Source of the DNA: Tenacibaculum todarodis
Lineage (GTDB): Bacteria; Bacteroidota; Bacteroidia; Flavobacteriales; Flavobacteriaceae
Reading direction: 5' to 3'
Length of the DNA stretch: 64,000 bases
Assembly: GCF_001889045.1 (NCBI RefSeq)
Contig: NZ_CP018155.1
Coordinates: forward strand, 1,297,001 to 1,361,000
Made by a program: the position numbers and the translations under genes. Under the pieces are notes generated by a model. The model ran no database searches and was not told the origin of the DNA. It worked only from the letters and a program-made list of their open reading frames with translations. Positions 8,608 to 17,501 of the stretch are shown one piece after another (within the stretch, counting starts at the first letter, position 1; each line of letters begins with the position of its first letter).

Positions 8608-10224
8608 TTAAACTACAGCTTCCGCTACTTTCTTTCCTTTTACTTCAAACTGGTTAGAAGTATTGTTTTCTCCTCCGGCTTTTAATGCTTTATCTCCAGC
8701 GAAGAAAGTTTTATGATCGTCTCCTAAATCTGACCCAGCCATTCTTTGGTGCTTTACACAAGAAACTCCTTTTCTAATTTCTTGTCTTTGTACTCCTTTT
8801 ACATAAGCTAACATCCCTTCTTCTCCGAAATAACCTTCGGTTAAATCATTCATATGTAATGCTGTTGTATGGTAAGTTGGTAATGTAATTAAGTGATGAA
8901 AAATACCAGCTTCTCTTGCTCCATCAATTTGGAATGTTTTAATTTTTTGATCTGCTAATTGACATAATTTTGAACCGTCATACATTTCATCCATTAAATT
9001 ATTTTTATCGTATTCAGACATGTTTTCTCCTTGAGACAACATTTCATCATAAGCTTGGTTACGGAAATTTAATGTCCAGTTAAAAGAAGGCGAATTATTA
9101 TAAACCAACTTTGCATTTGGTACAACTTCTTTAACTCTATTTACCATATGCGCTATCTGCTTTACGTTTGGCGTTGGTGTTTCTATCCACAATAAATCGG
9201 CACCATTTTGTAAACTTGTAACACAATCCAACACAACTCTATCAATATTAGAACCATCTTTAAATTTATACAAACCGTTTGGCAATCTTACCGGACGAAC
9301 CAATTTACCATCTCTTTTTAATAAAACATCATCTTCTCTTGCTTCATCAATTGCAATTTCTTCCGCCTCTACAAAAGCTAAATATTGAGAAGCTAAATCT
9401 CCTGGCTCTTGGCTAACTGGTAATTTTTGAGTTAAACCAGCTCCTTCAGAATCTGTTCTCGCTACAATAACTCCATCTTCTACACCTAATTCTAAAAATG
9501 CGTAACGAATTGCATTTAATTTTGCTATAAAATCTTCATGCGGAACGGTTACTTTTCCATCTTGATGACCACATTGTTTTGCGTCAGAAACCTGATTTTC
9601 AATCTGAATTGCACACGCACCAGCTTCAATCATTTTTTTAGTTAATAAATAGGTTGCTTCTTCGTTACCAAAACCAGCATCGATATCTGCAATAATTGGA
9701 ACTATATGCGTTTCAAAATTATCTATTTGATCTTGTACATCTTCTCCGTTTTCTTTTCTTCGGAATAAATCATTCATTTCAATTGCATCTGCTTGACGTA
9801 AAAAGTCATAAATCTCAGCAATTAAACTTGGTACTGCCGTTTTTTCGTGCATTGATTGATCTGGTAATGGTCCAAATTCCGAACGTAATGCCGCAACCAT
9901 CCAACCTGATAAATACAAGTAACTTTTATTGGTAGTTTTATGATGTTTTTTAACTGCAATCATTTTTTGCTGGGCAACAAAACCATGCCAACAACCTAAA
10001 GATTGTGTATAATTTGATGAATCTGCATCATATTCTGCCATATCTTTTCTCATGATAGCCGCAGTATATTTAGCGATATCTAAACCTGTTTTAAATCGGT
10101 TTTGAGTTGCCATTCTTGCAGCGCTTTCAGAATTTATTGCATTCCAAGAGTTGCCGTATTTTGCTTTTAAGTTTCTTACTGTTTCTAATGCTGAACTATA
10201 ATTTGTTTGTGCTAAATTTTTCAT
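8608..10224 (-). CDS. aceA: Isocitrate lyase
   Basis: 538 residues. Cleaves isocitrate to glyoxylate and succinate, the first step of the glyoxylate shunt that lets cells grow on acetate or fatty acids. The catalytic signature KQCGH is at about 216-220 with Cys218, preceded by the metal-binding IADIDAGFG (about 178-186). At 538 residues this is longer than the E. coli enzyme (about 434) and matches the long form with an insertion after the signature. It follows aceB by 86 bases; the spacer holds a stem-loop but no clear terminator, so the two are probably co-transcribed. Two hairpins follow the stop. Confidence 0.97.
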   Translation of the reverse strand: MKNLAQTNYSSALETVRNLKAKYGNSWNAINSESAARMATQNRFKTGLDIAKYTAAIMRKDMAEYDADSSNYTQSLGCWHGFVAQQKMIAVKKHHKTTNKSYLYLSGWMVAALRSEFGPLPDQSMHEKTAVPSLIAEIYDFLRQADAIEMNDLFRRKENGEDVQDQIDNFETHIVPIIADIDAGFGNEEATYLLTKKMIEAGACAIQIENQVSDAKQCGHQDGKVTVPHEDFIAKLNAIRYAFLELGVEDGVIVARTDSEGAGLTQKLPVSQEPGDLASQYLAFVEAEEIAIDEAREDDVLLKRDGKLVRPVRLPNGLYKFKDGSNIDRVVLDCVTSLQNGADLLWIETPTPNVKQIAHMVNRVKEVVPNAKLVYNNSPSFNWTLNFRNQAYDEMLSQGENMSEYDKNNLMDEMYDGSKLCQLADQKIKTFQIDGAREAGIFHHLITLPTYHTTALHMNDLTEGYFGEEGMLAYVKGVQRQEIRKGVSCVKHQRMAGSDLGDDHKTFFAGDKALKAGGENNTSNQFEVKGKKVAEAVV

Positions 10225-10267
10225 AATTTTGCTTTAATTATTAAGGTTTCTATATTTTGATAATTAC

Positions 10268-10298
10268 GTCTCGTAATCTATTGCCGTAGTTGCGAGAC
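10268..10298 (-). other. Intercistronic stem-loop between aceB and aceA
   Basis: Arms GTCTCGTAA (10268-10276) and TTGCGAGAC (10290-10298) pair with one wobble position around a 13-base loop. On the minus strand an A-tract precedes it and no T-tract follows, so it is not a terminator for aceB; a processing or stabilising element between the two cistrons is more likely. Confidence 0.55.
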
Positions 10299-10310
10299 AC
10301 TTTTTTTTTA

Positions 10311-11906
10311 TTAAATCTGTCTATATGCTGATAGCGTTAAGAATTCTTCAAATTTATCGGTTAAAACAAGCTCGTCAAATAACTGTATTGCTTTTTTGAA
10401 TTTACCATTATCAAATCTATCCTGTCCAACATGATTTTTAATTTTTTCAATTTCCTGATGTTTGATTTTTTCATAATTATTTAAATTAAAAGTTTCTCCA
10501 CTATCTATTGTAATTTCATTCTGAAGCCATAACCAGACTTGCGTTCTCGATATTTCGGCAGTTGCTGCATCTTCCATTAAGTTATACAAAGCCGCTGCTC
10601 CATTTCCACGCAACCAGCTTTCTATATATAGAATTCCAACATTAATATTTTTTCTAATTCCGTCTTCAGTAATTGTTCCTTTTGGCATTTCAACCAAATC
10701 TTTTTCAGTAACATTTACATCACTTCTTTTAATGTGAATTTGATTTTTAGTTGGCATATTTTTATTAAAAACATCCATTGCAACTTTTACCAAACCCGGA
10801 TGCGCAACCCAAGTTCCATCATGACCATTTTTAACTTCCTGCTCCTTATCATTAAACACTTTTGCAAAAGCCGCATTGTTTGCTTCTTCATCGTTTTTAA
10901 TTGGAATTTGAGCCGCCATTCCGCCCATTGCATGCACATTTCTTTTATGACATTTTTGAATAACCAATAAAGAATATGCTTTCATAAATGGAGAGTTCAT
11001 TGTTACCTGATCTCTATTTGGAACCATAAATCCTTTATGATTTCTAAACTTTTTGATGTATGAAAAAATATAATCCCAACGACCACAGTTTAAACCAGCC
11101 ATGTGATTTCTTAATTCGTATATAATTTCATCTAACTGAAAACTCGCTGTAATTGTCTCTACTAAAACCGTAGCTTTTATTGTTTTCTGCGGAATATTTA
11201 AATAATCTTGAGCAAATACAAATACATCGTTCCAAAAACGAGCCTCTAAATAATGCTCTAATTTTGGCAAATAGAAATAAGTTGCAGAACCTTGCTCCTG
11301 TAACGTTTTAATATTATGAAAAAAGAACAATCCAAAATCCACCAAAGAACCCGACATTTCTTCTCCATCAACTAATAAATGTTTTTCATTAAGATGTAAA
11401 CCTCTTGGACGGACTAATAATGTTGCAGTATCCTTATTTAAAGAATATGTTTTATCTTTTTTCTCATTATAAAATGAAATGGTTTTATTAATTGCATCAC
11501 GCAAATTAATTTGACCACCTAAATTATTTTCGATGTTTGGAGAATTACTATCCTCAAAATCGGCCATAAAAGTTTTTGCGCCAGAATTTAATGCATTTAT
11601 AACCATTTTTCTATCAACAGGACCTGTAATTTCCACTCTCCTATCTAACAAATCTTCAGGTAAAGGAGCACAAACCCAATCAGATTCTCTTACCTCTTTT
11701 GTTTCCTTTAAAAAAGAAGGAAAATTCCCTGCATCAAAAAAAGCTTGCGAGACTTCTCTTGCTTTTATCAACTCTAATCTTCTTGAATTAAACTTGTTAT
11801 GTAATTCAACCAAAAAAATCTTAGCTTCTAAAGTTAAAACACTTTGATACTCTTCTTGAGAAAATCCTACGAATTTCATCTCTTTTAATGCTGTAGCTTG
11901 TTCCAT
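10311..11906 (-). CDS. aceB: Malate synthase A
   Basis: 531 residues, the usual length for malate synthase A. Condenses glyoxylate with acetyl-CoA to malate, the second step of the glyoxylate shunt. The conserved block KTFMADFEDSNSP (about 110-122) and a GGMAAQIPI segment are diagnostic of the family. Starts at an ATG whose upstream region contains a TATCATTG -7-like box (11935-11942, minus strand) and a palindrome next to the -33 position, shared with the divergent regulator gene. First gene of an aceBA operon. Confidence 0.97.
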   Translation of the reverse strand: MEQATALKEMKFVGFSQEEYQSVLTLEAKIFLVELHNKFNSRRLELIKAREVSQAFFDAGNFPSFLKETKEVRESDWVCAPLPEDLLDRRVEITGPVDRKMVINALNSGAKTFMADFEDSNSPNIENNLGGQINLRDAINKTISFYNEKKDKTYSLNKDTATLLVRPRGLHLNEKHLLVDGEEMSGSLVDFGLFFFHNIKTLQEQGSATYFYLPKLEHYLEARFWNDVFVFAQDYLNIPQKTIKATVLVETITASFQLDEIIYELRNHMAGLNCGRWDYIFSYIKKFRNHKGFMVPNRDQVTMNSPFMKAYSLLVIQKCHKRNVHAMGGMAAQIPIKNDEEANNAAFAKVFNDKEQEVKNGHDGTWVAHPGLVKVAMDVFNKNMPTKNQIHIKRSDVNVTEKDLVEMPKGTITEDGIRKNINVGILYIESWLRGNGAAALYNLMEDAATAEISRTQVWLWLQNEITIDSGETFNLNNYEKIKHQEIEKIKNHVGQDRFDNGKFKKAIQLFDELVLTDKFEEFLTLSAYRQI

Positions 11907-11934
11907 TTTTTAAGTTTTATTAATTTCTACACAA

Positions 11935-11942
11935 CAATGATA
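11935..11942 (-). promoter_or_regulatory. Candidate aceBA promoter -7 box
   Basis: TATCATTG on the minus strand, close to the Bacteroidota -7 consensus TAnnTTTG, with TTG at 11963-11965 some 20 bases upstream. The -33 side abuts the palindrome at 11965-11978, so a bound regulator would block it. Confidence 0.5.
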
Positions 11943-11964
11943 TAAAATATTTTTGAACGCCACA

Positions 11965-11978
11965 AGCGAACGTTCGCT
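11965..11978. promoter_or_regulatory. Palindromic operator candidate between aceB and its regulator
   Basis: AGCGAACGTTCGCT is a perfect 14-bp palindrome in the divergent promoter region. A half-site with the same word TTCGCTAA recurs at 12009-12016, just upstream of the regulator's own -7 box. This is the natural target of the divergent RamB/ScfR-like protein and suggests control of aceBA plus autoregulation (inference). Confidence 0.6.
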
Positions 11979-12023
11979 AAATTTTACAAAAAAGATAAAA
12001 TTTTAATATTCGCTAAGATTGAC

Positions 12024-12031
12024 TACCTTTG
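12024..12031 (+). promoter_or_regulatory. Promoter -7 box of the ScfR-like regulator
   Basis: TACCTTTG matches TAnnTTTG exactly. It ends only 4 bases before the ATG at 12036, so transcription would begin about at the start codon and the mRNA would be nearly leaderless. Confidence 0.55.
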
Positions 12032-12035
12032 AAAT

Positions 12036-13520
12036 ATGATTATAGAAGACGAGTACATTAGATTGATTTTTGGCTTAAAACTTAAACAAATAAGGACAGA
12101 TAAGAATTTATCTTTATTCGGTTTATCAAAATTATCAGGCTTATCAAAATCGTATTTAAACGAAATTGAAAAAGGAAAAAAATATCCAAAAACAGATAAA
12201 ATTATCATTCTTTCTGAAAAACTAGATGTTCCTTATGATAATTTAGTCTCTCTAAAACTAGATAAAAACCTTGCTCCAATTGGAGAAATTTTGCAATCGA
12301 AAATTTTAAAGGAAATTCCACTAGACTTATTTGGCATTAAAGAAAACAACTTAATTGACATTGTAGCTAACGCACCAGCAAAAGTAAATGCTTTTATAAG
12401 TACAATAATTAAGATTGCCCAAAACTACAACCTAACCCGAGAAAGTTTCTTTTTAGCATCATTACGTTCTTACCAAGAAGCACACAGTAATTATTTTGAA
12501 GATATAGAAACTGATGTAGAAAAATTTGCAGAGTCTTATCATTTAAACCTAAATAAAAGAATAACTTCTACTGATTTAGAAGACATTTTAATAGAAGAAT
12601 ACGGCTATACAATAAATGATAAAGAACTAAGAAAGCATGATAACTTAGGAGAATTAAGAAACATATTTATCCCTCAAAAGAAAATACTCTTAATAGACAG
12701 CACTATTTCTGAAGCACAAAAAACTTTTATTTATGCAAAGGAATTAGCTTACAACTTTCTAAATATTAACGACAGACTATTTACTTTTCCTTGGATAAAG
12801 TTTGAAAACTTTGACCAGGTCTTAAATAACTTTATTGCCTCTTATTTTGCTGGTGCCTTAATTATTCCAAGAAAATCTTTAACCGAAAAACTAACACAAT
12901 TCTTTTCTTTAGAAGAATGGAAACCTCTAGAATTACATAAAATAATTAAACATTTTAATTGTTCTCATGAAACTTTTTATCAACGTTTAACAAACATATT
13001 ACCAAAGTACTTCAATATAAAAAACCTATTTTTCTTGCGTTTTACCCATAAATTAAACTCACCAGAGTTTAGACTAAACAAAGAATTACACATAACACAA
13101 CAACAAGCCCCACATGCAAACAGAAATAATGACCATTATTGCAGAAGGTGGATTTCTATAAAAACAATAAAAGACTTAGAAAAAAACTCCAAGAAAAGAC
13201 CAACATTTGGAGTACAAATATCTTCTTATGTTAATCAAAAAAACGAATACCTAGTTTTATCATCAGCAACAACAGACCCTTTTAAAGAAGAGATAAATAG
13301 AAGTGTAAGTATAGGAATGCTACTATCCGCAAACCTCAAAAAGAAACTTAATTTCTTTAAAGAAGACACCTTTGAAAAAAAATTAGTTGGTGTTACTTGT
13401 GAAACTTGCGCTGTAGAAAATTGTAAAGAAAGAACAGCCGAACCAACAAGATTAGAAAAACAAAAAAAGTATAAAAAAATTGCAACTACAGTTGCTCAAA
13501 TTATTAGTTCTTACAGTTAA
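12036..13520 (+). CDS. RamB/ScfR-like transcriptional regulator of acyl metabolism
   Basis: 494 residues. An XRE-type helix-turn-helix covers about 13-70. The middle resembles the ImmA/IrrE-like region of short-chain fatty acyl regulators (ScfR, RamB, MldR), but where a HExxH metallopeptidase motif would be expected it reads AKELAYNF, so it is not catalytic. The C-terminus carries CETCAVENCKER, matching the Cys-rich tail typical of this family. RamB controls glyoxylate genes in actinobacteria; here the gene is divergent from aceBA with a shared palindrome, so control of the shunt in response to acyl-CoA or acetate status is likely. Start choice leaves almost no 5' leader. Confidence 0.85.
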   Translation: MIIEDEYIRLIFGLKLKQIRTDKNLSLFGLSKLSGLSKSYLNEIEKGKKYPKTDKIIILSEKLDVPYDNLVSLKLDKNLAPIGEILQSKILKEIPLDLFGIKENNLIDIVANAPAKVNAFISTIIKIAQNYNLTRESFFLASLRSYQEAHSNYFEDIETDVEKFAESYHLNLNKRITSTDLEDILIEEYGYTINDKELRKHDNLGELRNIFIPQKKILLIDSTISEAQKTFIYAKELAYNFLNINDRLFTFPWIKFENFDQVLNNFIASYFAGALIIPRKSLTEKLTQFFSLEEWKPLELHKIIKHFNCSHETFYQRLTNILPKYFNIKNLFFLRFTHKLNSPEFRLNKELHITQQQAPHANRNNDHYCRRWISIKTIKDLEKNSKKRPTFGVQISSYVNQKNEYLVLSSATTDPFKEEINRSVSIGMLLSANLKKKLNFFKEDTFEKKLVGVTCETCAVENCKERTAEPTRLEKQKKYKKIATTVAQIISSYS

Positions 13521-13557
13521 AAATTTCTTATTTTAGCACTCGCAAACAAACTAAACT

Positions 13558-15186
13558 ATGGATTTAAACTTCAACAAAAACGAAGATCACAATAAGCTTT
13601 TAGCATCAGATTTAAGACAACGATTTGCCAAAGTAAAACTTGGTGGCGGACAAAAACGTATTGACAAACATCATAGCAAGGGAAAAATGACTGCGCGTGA
13701 ACGTGTTGAATACTTATTAGATACTGATAAAAAATCTATAGAAATTGGTGCTTTTGCTGGTGAAGGAATGTATGCAGAACACGGCGGCTGCCCTTCTGGT
13801 GGTGTTGTTGTTAAAATTGGTTATGTAAAAGGTAGACAATGTATTGTTGTTGCCAATGATGCAACTGTAAAAGCTGGAGCTTGGTTTCCGATAACAGGAA
13901 AAAAGAATTTACGTGCCCAAGAAATATCTATTGAAAACAGATTACCAATTATATATTTAGTGGATTCTGCGGGTGTTTATTTACCAATGCAAGATGAAAT
14001 TTTTCCAGACAAAGAACATTTTGGACGTATTTTTAGAAATAACGCTGTAATGAGCAGCATGGGAATTACTCAAATTTCTGCTGTTATGGGAAGTTGCGTT
14101 GCTGGTGGTGCTTATTTACCAATTATGAGTGATGAAGCGCTAATTGTTGACAAAACAGCAAGTATTTTCTTAGCAGGAAGCTATTTAGTTAAAGCTGCTA
14201 TTGGAGAATCAATAGACAACGAAACTTTAGGTGGAGCAACTACACATTGCGAAATTTCTGGAGTTACAGATTATAAAGCCAAGGACGACAAAGATGCTTT
14301 AGATAAAATAAAATTTATTGTTGATAAAATTGGCGATTCAGACAAAGCTGGTTTTAGTAAGAAAGAATCTTTTCCACCAAAAGAAAACGAAGATGATATT
14401 TTCGGAATTCTTCCGAAGGAAAGAAACGCACAGTATGATATGTTAGAAATTATCAAACGTTTGGTTGATAATTCTGAGTTTGAACAATATAAAGAAGGCT
14501 ACGGGAAAACTATATTAACAGGTTACGCCAGAATTGATGGTTGGGCAGTTGGTATTGTTGCCAATCAACGTAAATTAGTAAAAACCAAAAAAGGCGAAAT
14601 GCAGTTTGGTGGTGTAATTTATAATGATTCGGCAGATAAAGCCACACGATTTATCGCTAACTGTAATCAGAAAAAAATTCCTTTGGTATTTTTACAAGAT
14701 GTTACAGGGTTTATGGTTGGAAGTAAATCGGAACACGGTGGAATTATAAAAGACGGTGCTAAAATGGTAAATGCAGTTAGTAATTCTGTGGTACCCAAAT
14801 TTACCATTGTAATTGGTAATTCTTATGGAGCTGGTAATTACGCAATGTGCGGTAAAGCTTATGACCCAAGATTAATTGCAGCTTGGCCAAGTGCTGAGCT
14901 AGCTGTAATGAGTGGGAATTCAGCTGCAAAGGTTTTATTACAAATTGAAACTGCTTCGCTTAAAAAACGTGGCGAAGAAATTACTCCTGAAAAAGAAGCT
15001 GAATTATTTGACAAAATAAAATCTCGTTATGACAATCAGATTTCTCCATATTATGCAGCTGCAAGAATTTGGACAGACGGCGTAATAAATCCGTTAAGGA
15101 CTAGAGATTGGATTTCTATAGGAATTGAAGCAGCAAATAATGCTCCGATTGAAAAGAAATTTAACATGGGAGTTTTACAGGTTTAA
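13558..15186 (+). CDS. Acyl-CoA carboxylase beta (carboxyltransferase) subunit
   Basis: 542 residues, both carboxyltransferase halves present. Transfers CO2 from carboxybiotin to an acyl-CoA. Motifs include MGSCVAGGAYLPIMSDE, FLAGSYLVKAAIGE and, in the C-terminal half, GNSYGAGNYAMCGKAYDPR. The FLAG-x-x-LVKAA-x-GE segment and HFGRIF resemble methylcrotonyl-CoA carboxylase beta more than propionyl-CoA carboxylase, so leucine or branched-acyl catabolism is a fair guess. No biotin carboxylase or biotin carrier gene lies next to it, so the alpha subunit must be elsewhere. Follows the ScfR-like regulator by 37 bases and may be co-transcribed with it. Confidence 0.9.
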   Translation: MDLNFNKNEDHNKLLASDLRQRFAKVKLGGGQKRIDKHHSKGKMTARERVEYLLDTDKKSIEIGAFAGEGMYAEHGGCPSGGVVVKIGYVKGRQCIVVANDATVKAGAWFPITGKKNLRAQEISIENRLPIIYLVDSAGVYLPMQDEIFPDKEHFGRIFRNNAVMSSMGITQISAVMGSCVAGGAYLPIMSDEALIVDKTASIFLAGSYLVKAAIGESIDNETLGGATTHCEISGVTDYKAKDDKDALDKIKFIVDKIGDSDKAGFSKKESFPPKENEDDIFGILPKERNAQYDMLEIIKRLVDNSEFEQYKEGYGKTILTGYARIDGWAVGIVANQRKLVKTKKGEMQFGGVIYNDSADKATRFIANCNQKKIPLVFLQDVTGFMVGSKSEHGGIIKDGAKMVNAVSNSVVPKFTIVIGNSYGAGNYAMCGKAYDPRLIAAWPSAELAVMSGNSAAKVLLQIETASLKKRGEEITPEKEAELFDKIKSRYDNQISPYYAAARIWTDGVINPLRTRDWISIGIEAANNAPIEKKFNMGVLQV

Positions 15187-15198
15187 GAAAATATTACT

Positions 15199-16083
15199 AT
15201 GAAAACGAAACTAATATTACTTCTTTGTCTTTTTACAGCAAATTTATGCATTGCTCAAAAACAAACAAGAAGAGCATATACTACAATAAAAGAGTATAAG
15301 AAATTAATAAACAATCAACTCACTAAAAAAGATTTAGAAAACTCTATAATCAGAGGTAATGACACTTTAATATTAATAAGTGGTAAAGAGTTTTATAAAG
15401 AAGGGGTTTCTGTTAAATATCAACCTAAAGATTCTACTTTTTTAGAACTATACAAAGATGTTGTTTATCAAAAATACCGTAAAACAGACAAAAAAACAAA
15501 GCATTACATGAGACTTTGGAGAAAACCGATTAAAATATTTTTCTCAGAATCTTTAGATGATTATTATAAAAAAGAAATAATTAAAACAGCAAATATACTA
15601 TCATCCCAAGTAGACTCTTTAACAATTTCATTTGTTGATAAACTTGAAAAATCTAACTACATAATTTACCAAATAGATAGCCTGAACACTTATAAATATT
15701 CAAACAAACTTTCTAAAAATAAATATGTAGATTATTATGTTTTTTGGAAAAACAATAAAATATATGATTCAAAACTGGAGCTAAACCTTATAACATATAA
15801 TAATATTGATAAAAAAATTAATGCTAATTATTTAAAACAACAATTTTTTAAATCTTTAGGTTATTTTAATACAACCACGAAACTACCTTGTTATGATATT
15901 TTATCAGATTGCAACTCTGGTAATAAGGTAATTACAAGTAATAATTTAGATATTTTAAAATATCATTATTCTTTCGGAATATCTAAAGGAACCGATCTTG
16001 AAACTTTTGAAAAAAATCATAAAAAAGCTATTGAGACATATAAAAAAACAGGAACACACATGTTATTCAAACATATTGATTAA
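15199..16083 (+). CDS. Exported protein, possibly DUF2927-like
   Basis: 294 residues with a clear signal peptide (about 1-19, ending CIAQ). A RLWRKPIKIFF segment, a helical middle and a LKQQFFKSLGYFN ... CYDILSDC block recall the layout of DUF2927 putative proteases (Trp-x-Lys-Pro near the start, Leu-Gly-Leu-x-Asn-Asp later). The acidic and histidine residues expected of a metalloprotease are not obvious, so this may be an inactive relative. The assignment is from memory and uncertain. It begins 12 bases after the carboxyltransferase gene. Confidence 0.6.
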   Translation: MKTKLILLLCLFTANLCIAQKQTRRAYTTIKEYKKLINNQLTKKDLENSIIRGNDTLILISGKEFYKEGVSVKYQPKDSTFLELYKDVVYQKYRKTDKKTKHYMRLWRKPIKIFFSESLDDYYKKEIIKTANILSSQVDSLTISFVDKLEKSNYIIYQIDSLNTYKYSNKLSKNKYVDYYVFWKNNKIYDSKLELNLITYNNIDKKINANYLKQQFFKSLGYFNTTTKLPCYDILSDCNSGNKVITSNNLDILKYHYSFGISKGTDLETFEKNHKKAIETYKKTGTHMLFKHID

Positions 16084-16126
16084 CATTTTATTATAAAAAG
16101 ACAAGAATTAAAAATAATATTTAGAA

Positions 16127-16843
16127 ATGGGAAGAGCATTCGAATTTAGGAAAGCAAGAAAAATGAAACGTTGGTCGGCAATGGCAAAGACATTTACTAG
16201 AATTGGTAAAGACATTGTTATGGCTGTTAAAGAAGGTGGCCCAAATCCAGACTCAAACTCGCGCTTAAGAGCAGTTATGCAAAACGCAAAAGCTGCAAAC
16301 ATGCCAAAAGACAATGTTGAACGCGCCATTAAAAAAGCAACCGATAAAGACACAGCAAATTATAAAGAAGTTTTGTTTGAAGGTTATGCTCCACACGGAA
16401 TTGCAATACTTTTAGAAACTGCCACAGACAATAACAATAGAACCGTTGCCAACGTAAGAGCCGCATTTAACAAATGTGATGGAAACTTAGGAACCTCTGG
16501 ATCTGTAGTTTTTATGTTTGATCACACTTGTAACTTCACCGTAAAAAAGGAGGATATTACTGTTGATATGGAAGAATTAGAACTAGAATTAATTGACTTT
16601 GAAGTTGAAGAAATTTTTGACGATGAAGAAGGTATAATTATCTATGCTCCGTTTGAACAATTTGGCGCAATACAATCTTTCTTTGAAGAAAATGAAGTTG
16701 AAATATTATCTTCTGGATTTGAAAGAATACCAACCACAACAACAACAGTTACGGAAGAACAACAAGCAGATGTAGAAAAATTATTAGAAAAATTAGAAGA
16801 AGATGATGATGTGCAAAATGTGTATCATTCTATGGCCAACTAA
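16127..16843 (+). CDS. YebC/PmpR family protein
   Basis: 238 residues, a full-length member. The N-terminus (MGRAFEFRKARKMKRWSAMA) and the GKDIVMAVKEGG and NMPKDNVERAIKKA blocks are typical. The family was annotated as transcriptional regulators; more recent work on YebC and TACO1 links members to ribosomes and translation of proline-rich stretches. The acidic middle and C-terminal domains are intact. Preceded by a 43-base AT-rich gap and followed by a strong terminator, so it probably ends the local unit. Confidence 0.93.
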   Translation: MGRAFEFRKARKMKRWSAMAKTFTRIGKDIVMAVKEGGPNPDSNSRLRAVMQNAKAANMPKDNVERAIKKATDKDTANYKEVLFEGYAPHGIAILLETATDNNNRTVANVRAAFNKCDGNLGTSGSVVFMFDHTCNFTVKKEDITVDMEELELELIDFEVEEIFDDEEGIIIYAPFEQFGAIQSFFEENEVEILSSGFERIPTTTTTVTEEQQADVEKLLEKLEEDDDVQNVYHSMAN

Positions 16844-16865
16844 AATCTTACAACAATATATTTTA

Positions 16866-16902
16866 AATAATCCAACGAACTATTCGTTGGATTATTTTTT
16901 TT
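16866..16902 (+). terminator. Intrinsic terminator after yebC-like gene
   Basis: Perfect 14-bp stem AATAATCCAACGAA/TTCGTTGGATTATT, 3-base loop, followed by a T-tract. Confidence 0.95.
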
Positions 16903-17021
16903 ACTAAAAATAAAAACCATTAAAAAATAGTTAAAACACTGTTTTTCAAAGGAATTAGCTTGGTTTTCAAGGATATTAACAAATAAATCTATATTTTTAA
17001 ACTAAATCAAAATTAGATATT

Positions 17022-17396
17022 ATGAAAAAATTCAATTTTAAATCAAAATCATTCTACACATTTATTGCAATTGCACTATTTGCTATCTCTCCAGTTTTAA
17101 GTCAAGTTGAACTTAAACCAATCGGCAAACCCATAAAAACACAATTAAACTTAAAGAGCAACAACCACCCAAACGCAATTTTATTTAACAAAATAAAAGT
17201 TATCAATAATATAAATTACAGCAATTATGTTTACACTTTTTATACTAAAAACAATAGAACAGTAAGCGGAACAGTTAAAGAAGTTAAAGATGGTTATGTG
17301 AAAGTAAAAATTCAAGAAGGCTATAAAGAACATAAATATATGTTTTTACCTTTTGATAGTATTTCTCATTTTCAAGAGCACTATTCTGGAGAATAA
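17022..17396 (+). CDS. Small exported hypothetical protein
   Basis: 124 residues: an N-terminal signal peptide (about 1-28, ending PVLSQ) and a basic beta-rich domain. The second half (NNRTVSGTVKEVKDGYVKVK) looks like a small barrel strand pattern, similar in feel to SH3-like or KOW-type folds, but no family can be named. It stands alone between two terminators, so it should have its own promoter in the 178-base gap upstream, where I see no clear TAnnTTTG box. Confidence 0.65.
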   Translation: MKKFNFKSKSFYTFIAIALFAISPVLSQVELKPIGKPIKTQLNLKSNNHPNAILFNKIKVINNINYSNYVYTFYTKNNRTVSGTVKEVKDGYVKVKIQEGYKEHKYMFLPFDSISHFQEHYSGE

Positions 17397-17422
17397 ATAG
17401 AAATAATAAATTAATTAATTTG

Positions 17423-17453
17423 AAATCCGACGTTTATATAGCGTTGGATTTTT
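17423..17453 (+). terminator. Intrinsic terminator
   Basis: Stem AAATCCGACG/CGTTGGATTT (one G-T pair) with a 9-base loop and T-tract, just after the 124-residue gene. Confidence 0.85.
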
Positions 17454-17501
17454 CATTTTCAAACAATTCTTATATATTTAACAAACTATAAAAATTAGCT
17501 T

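Noticed and set aside
11533..11847. 104-codon plus-strand ORF inside aceB
   Set aside because: It is antisense to conserved malate synthase sequence, with no signal, start context or domain; a shadow frame.
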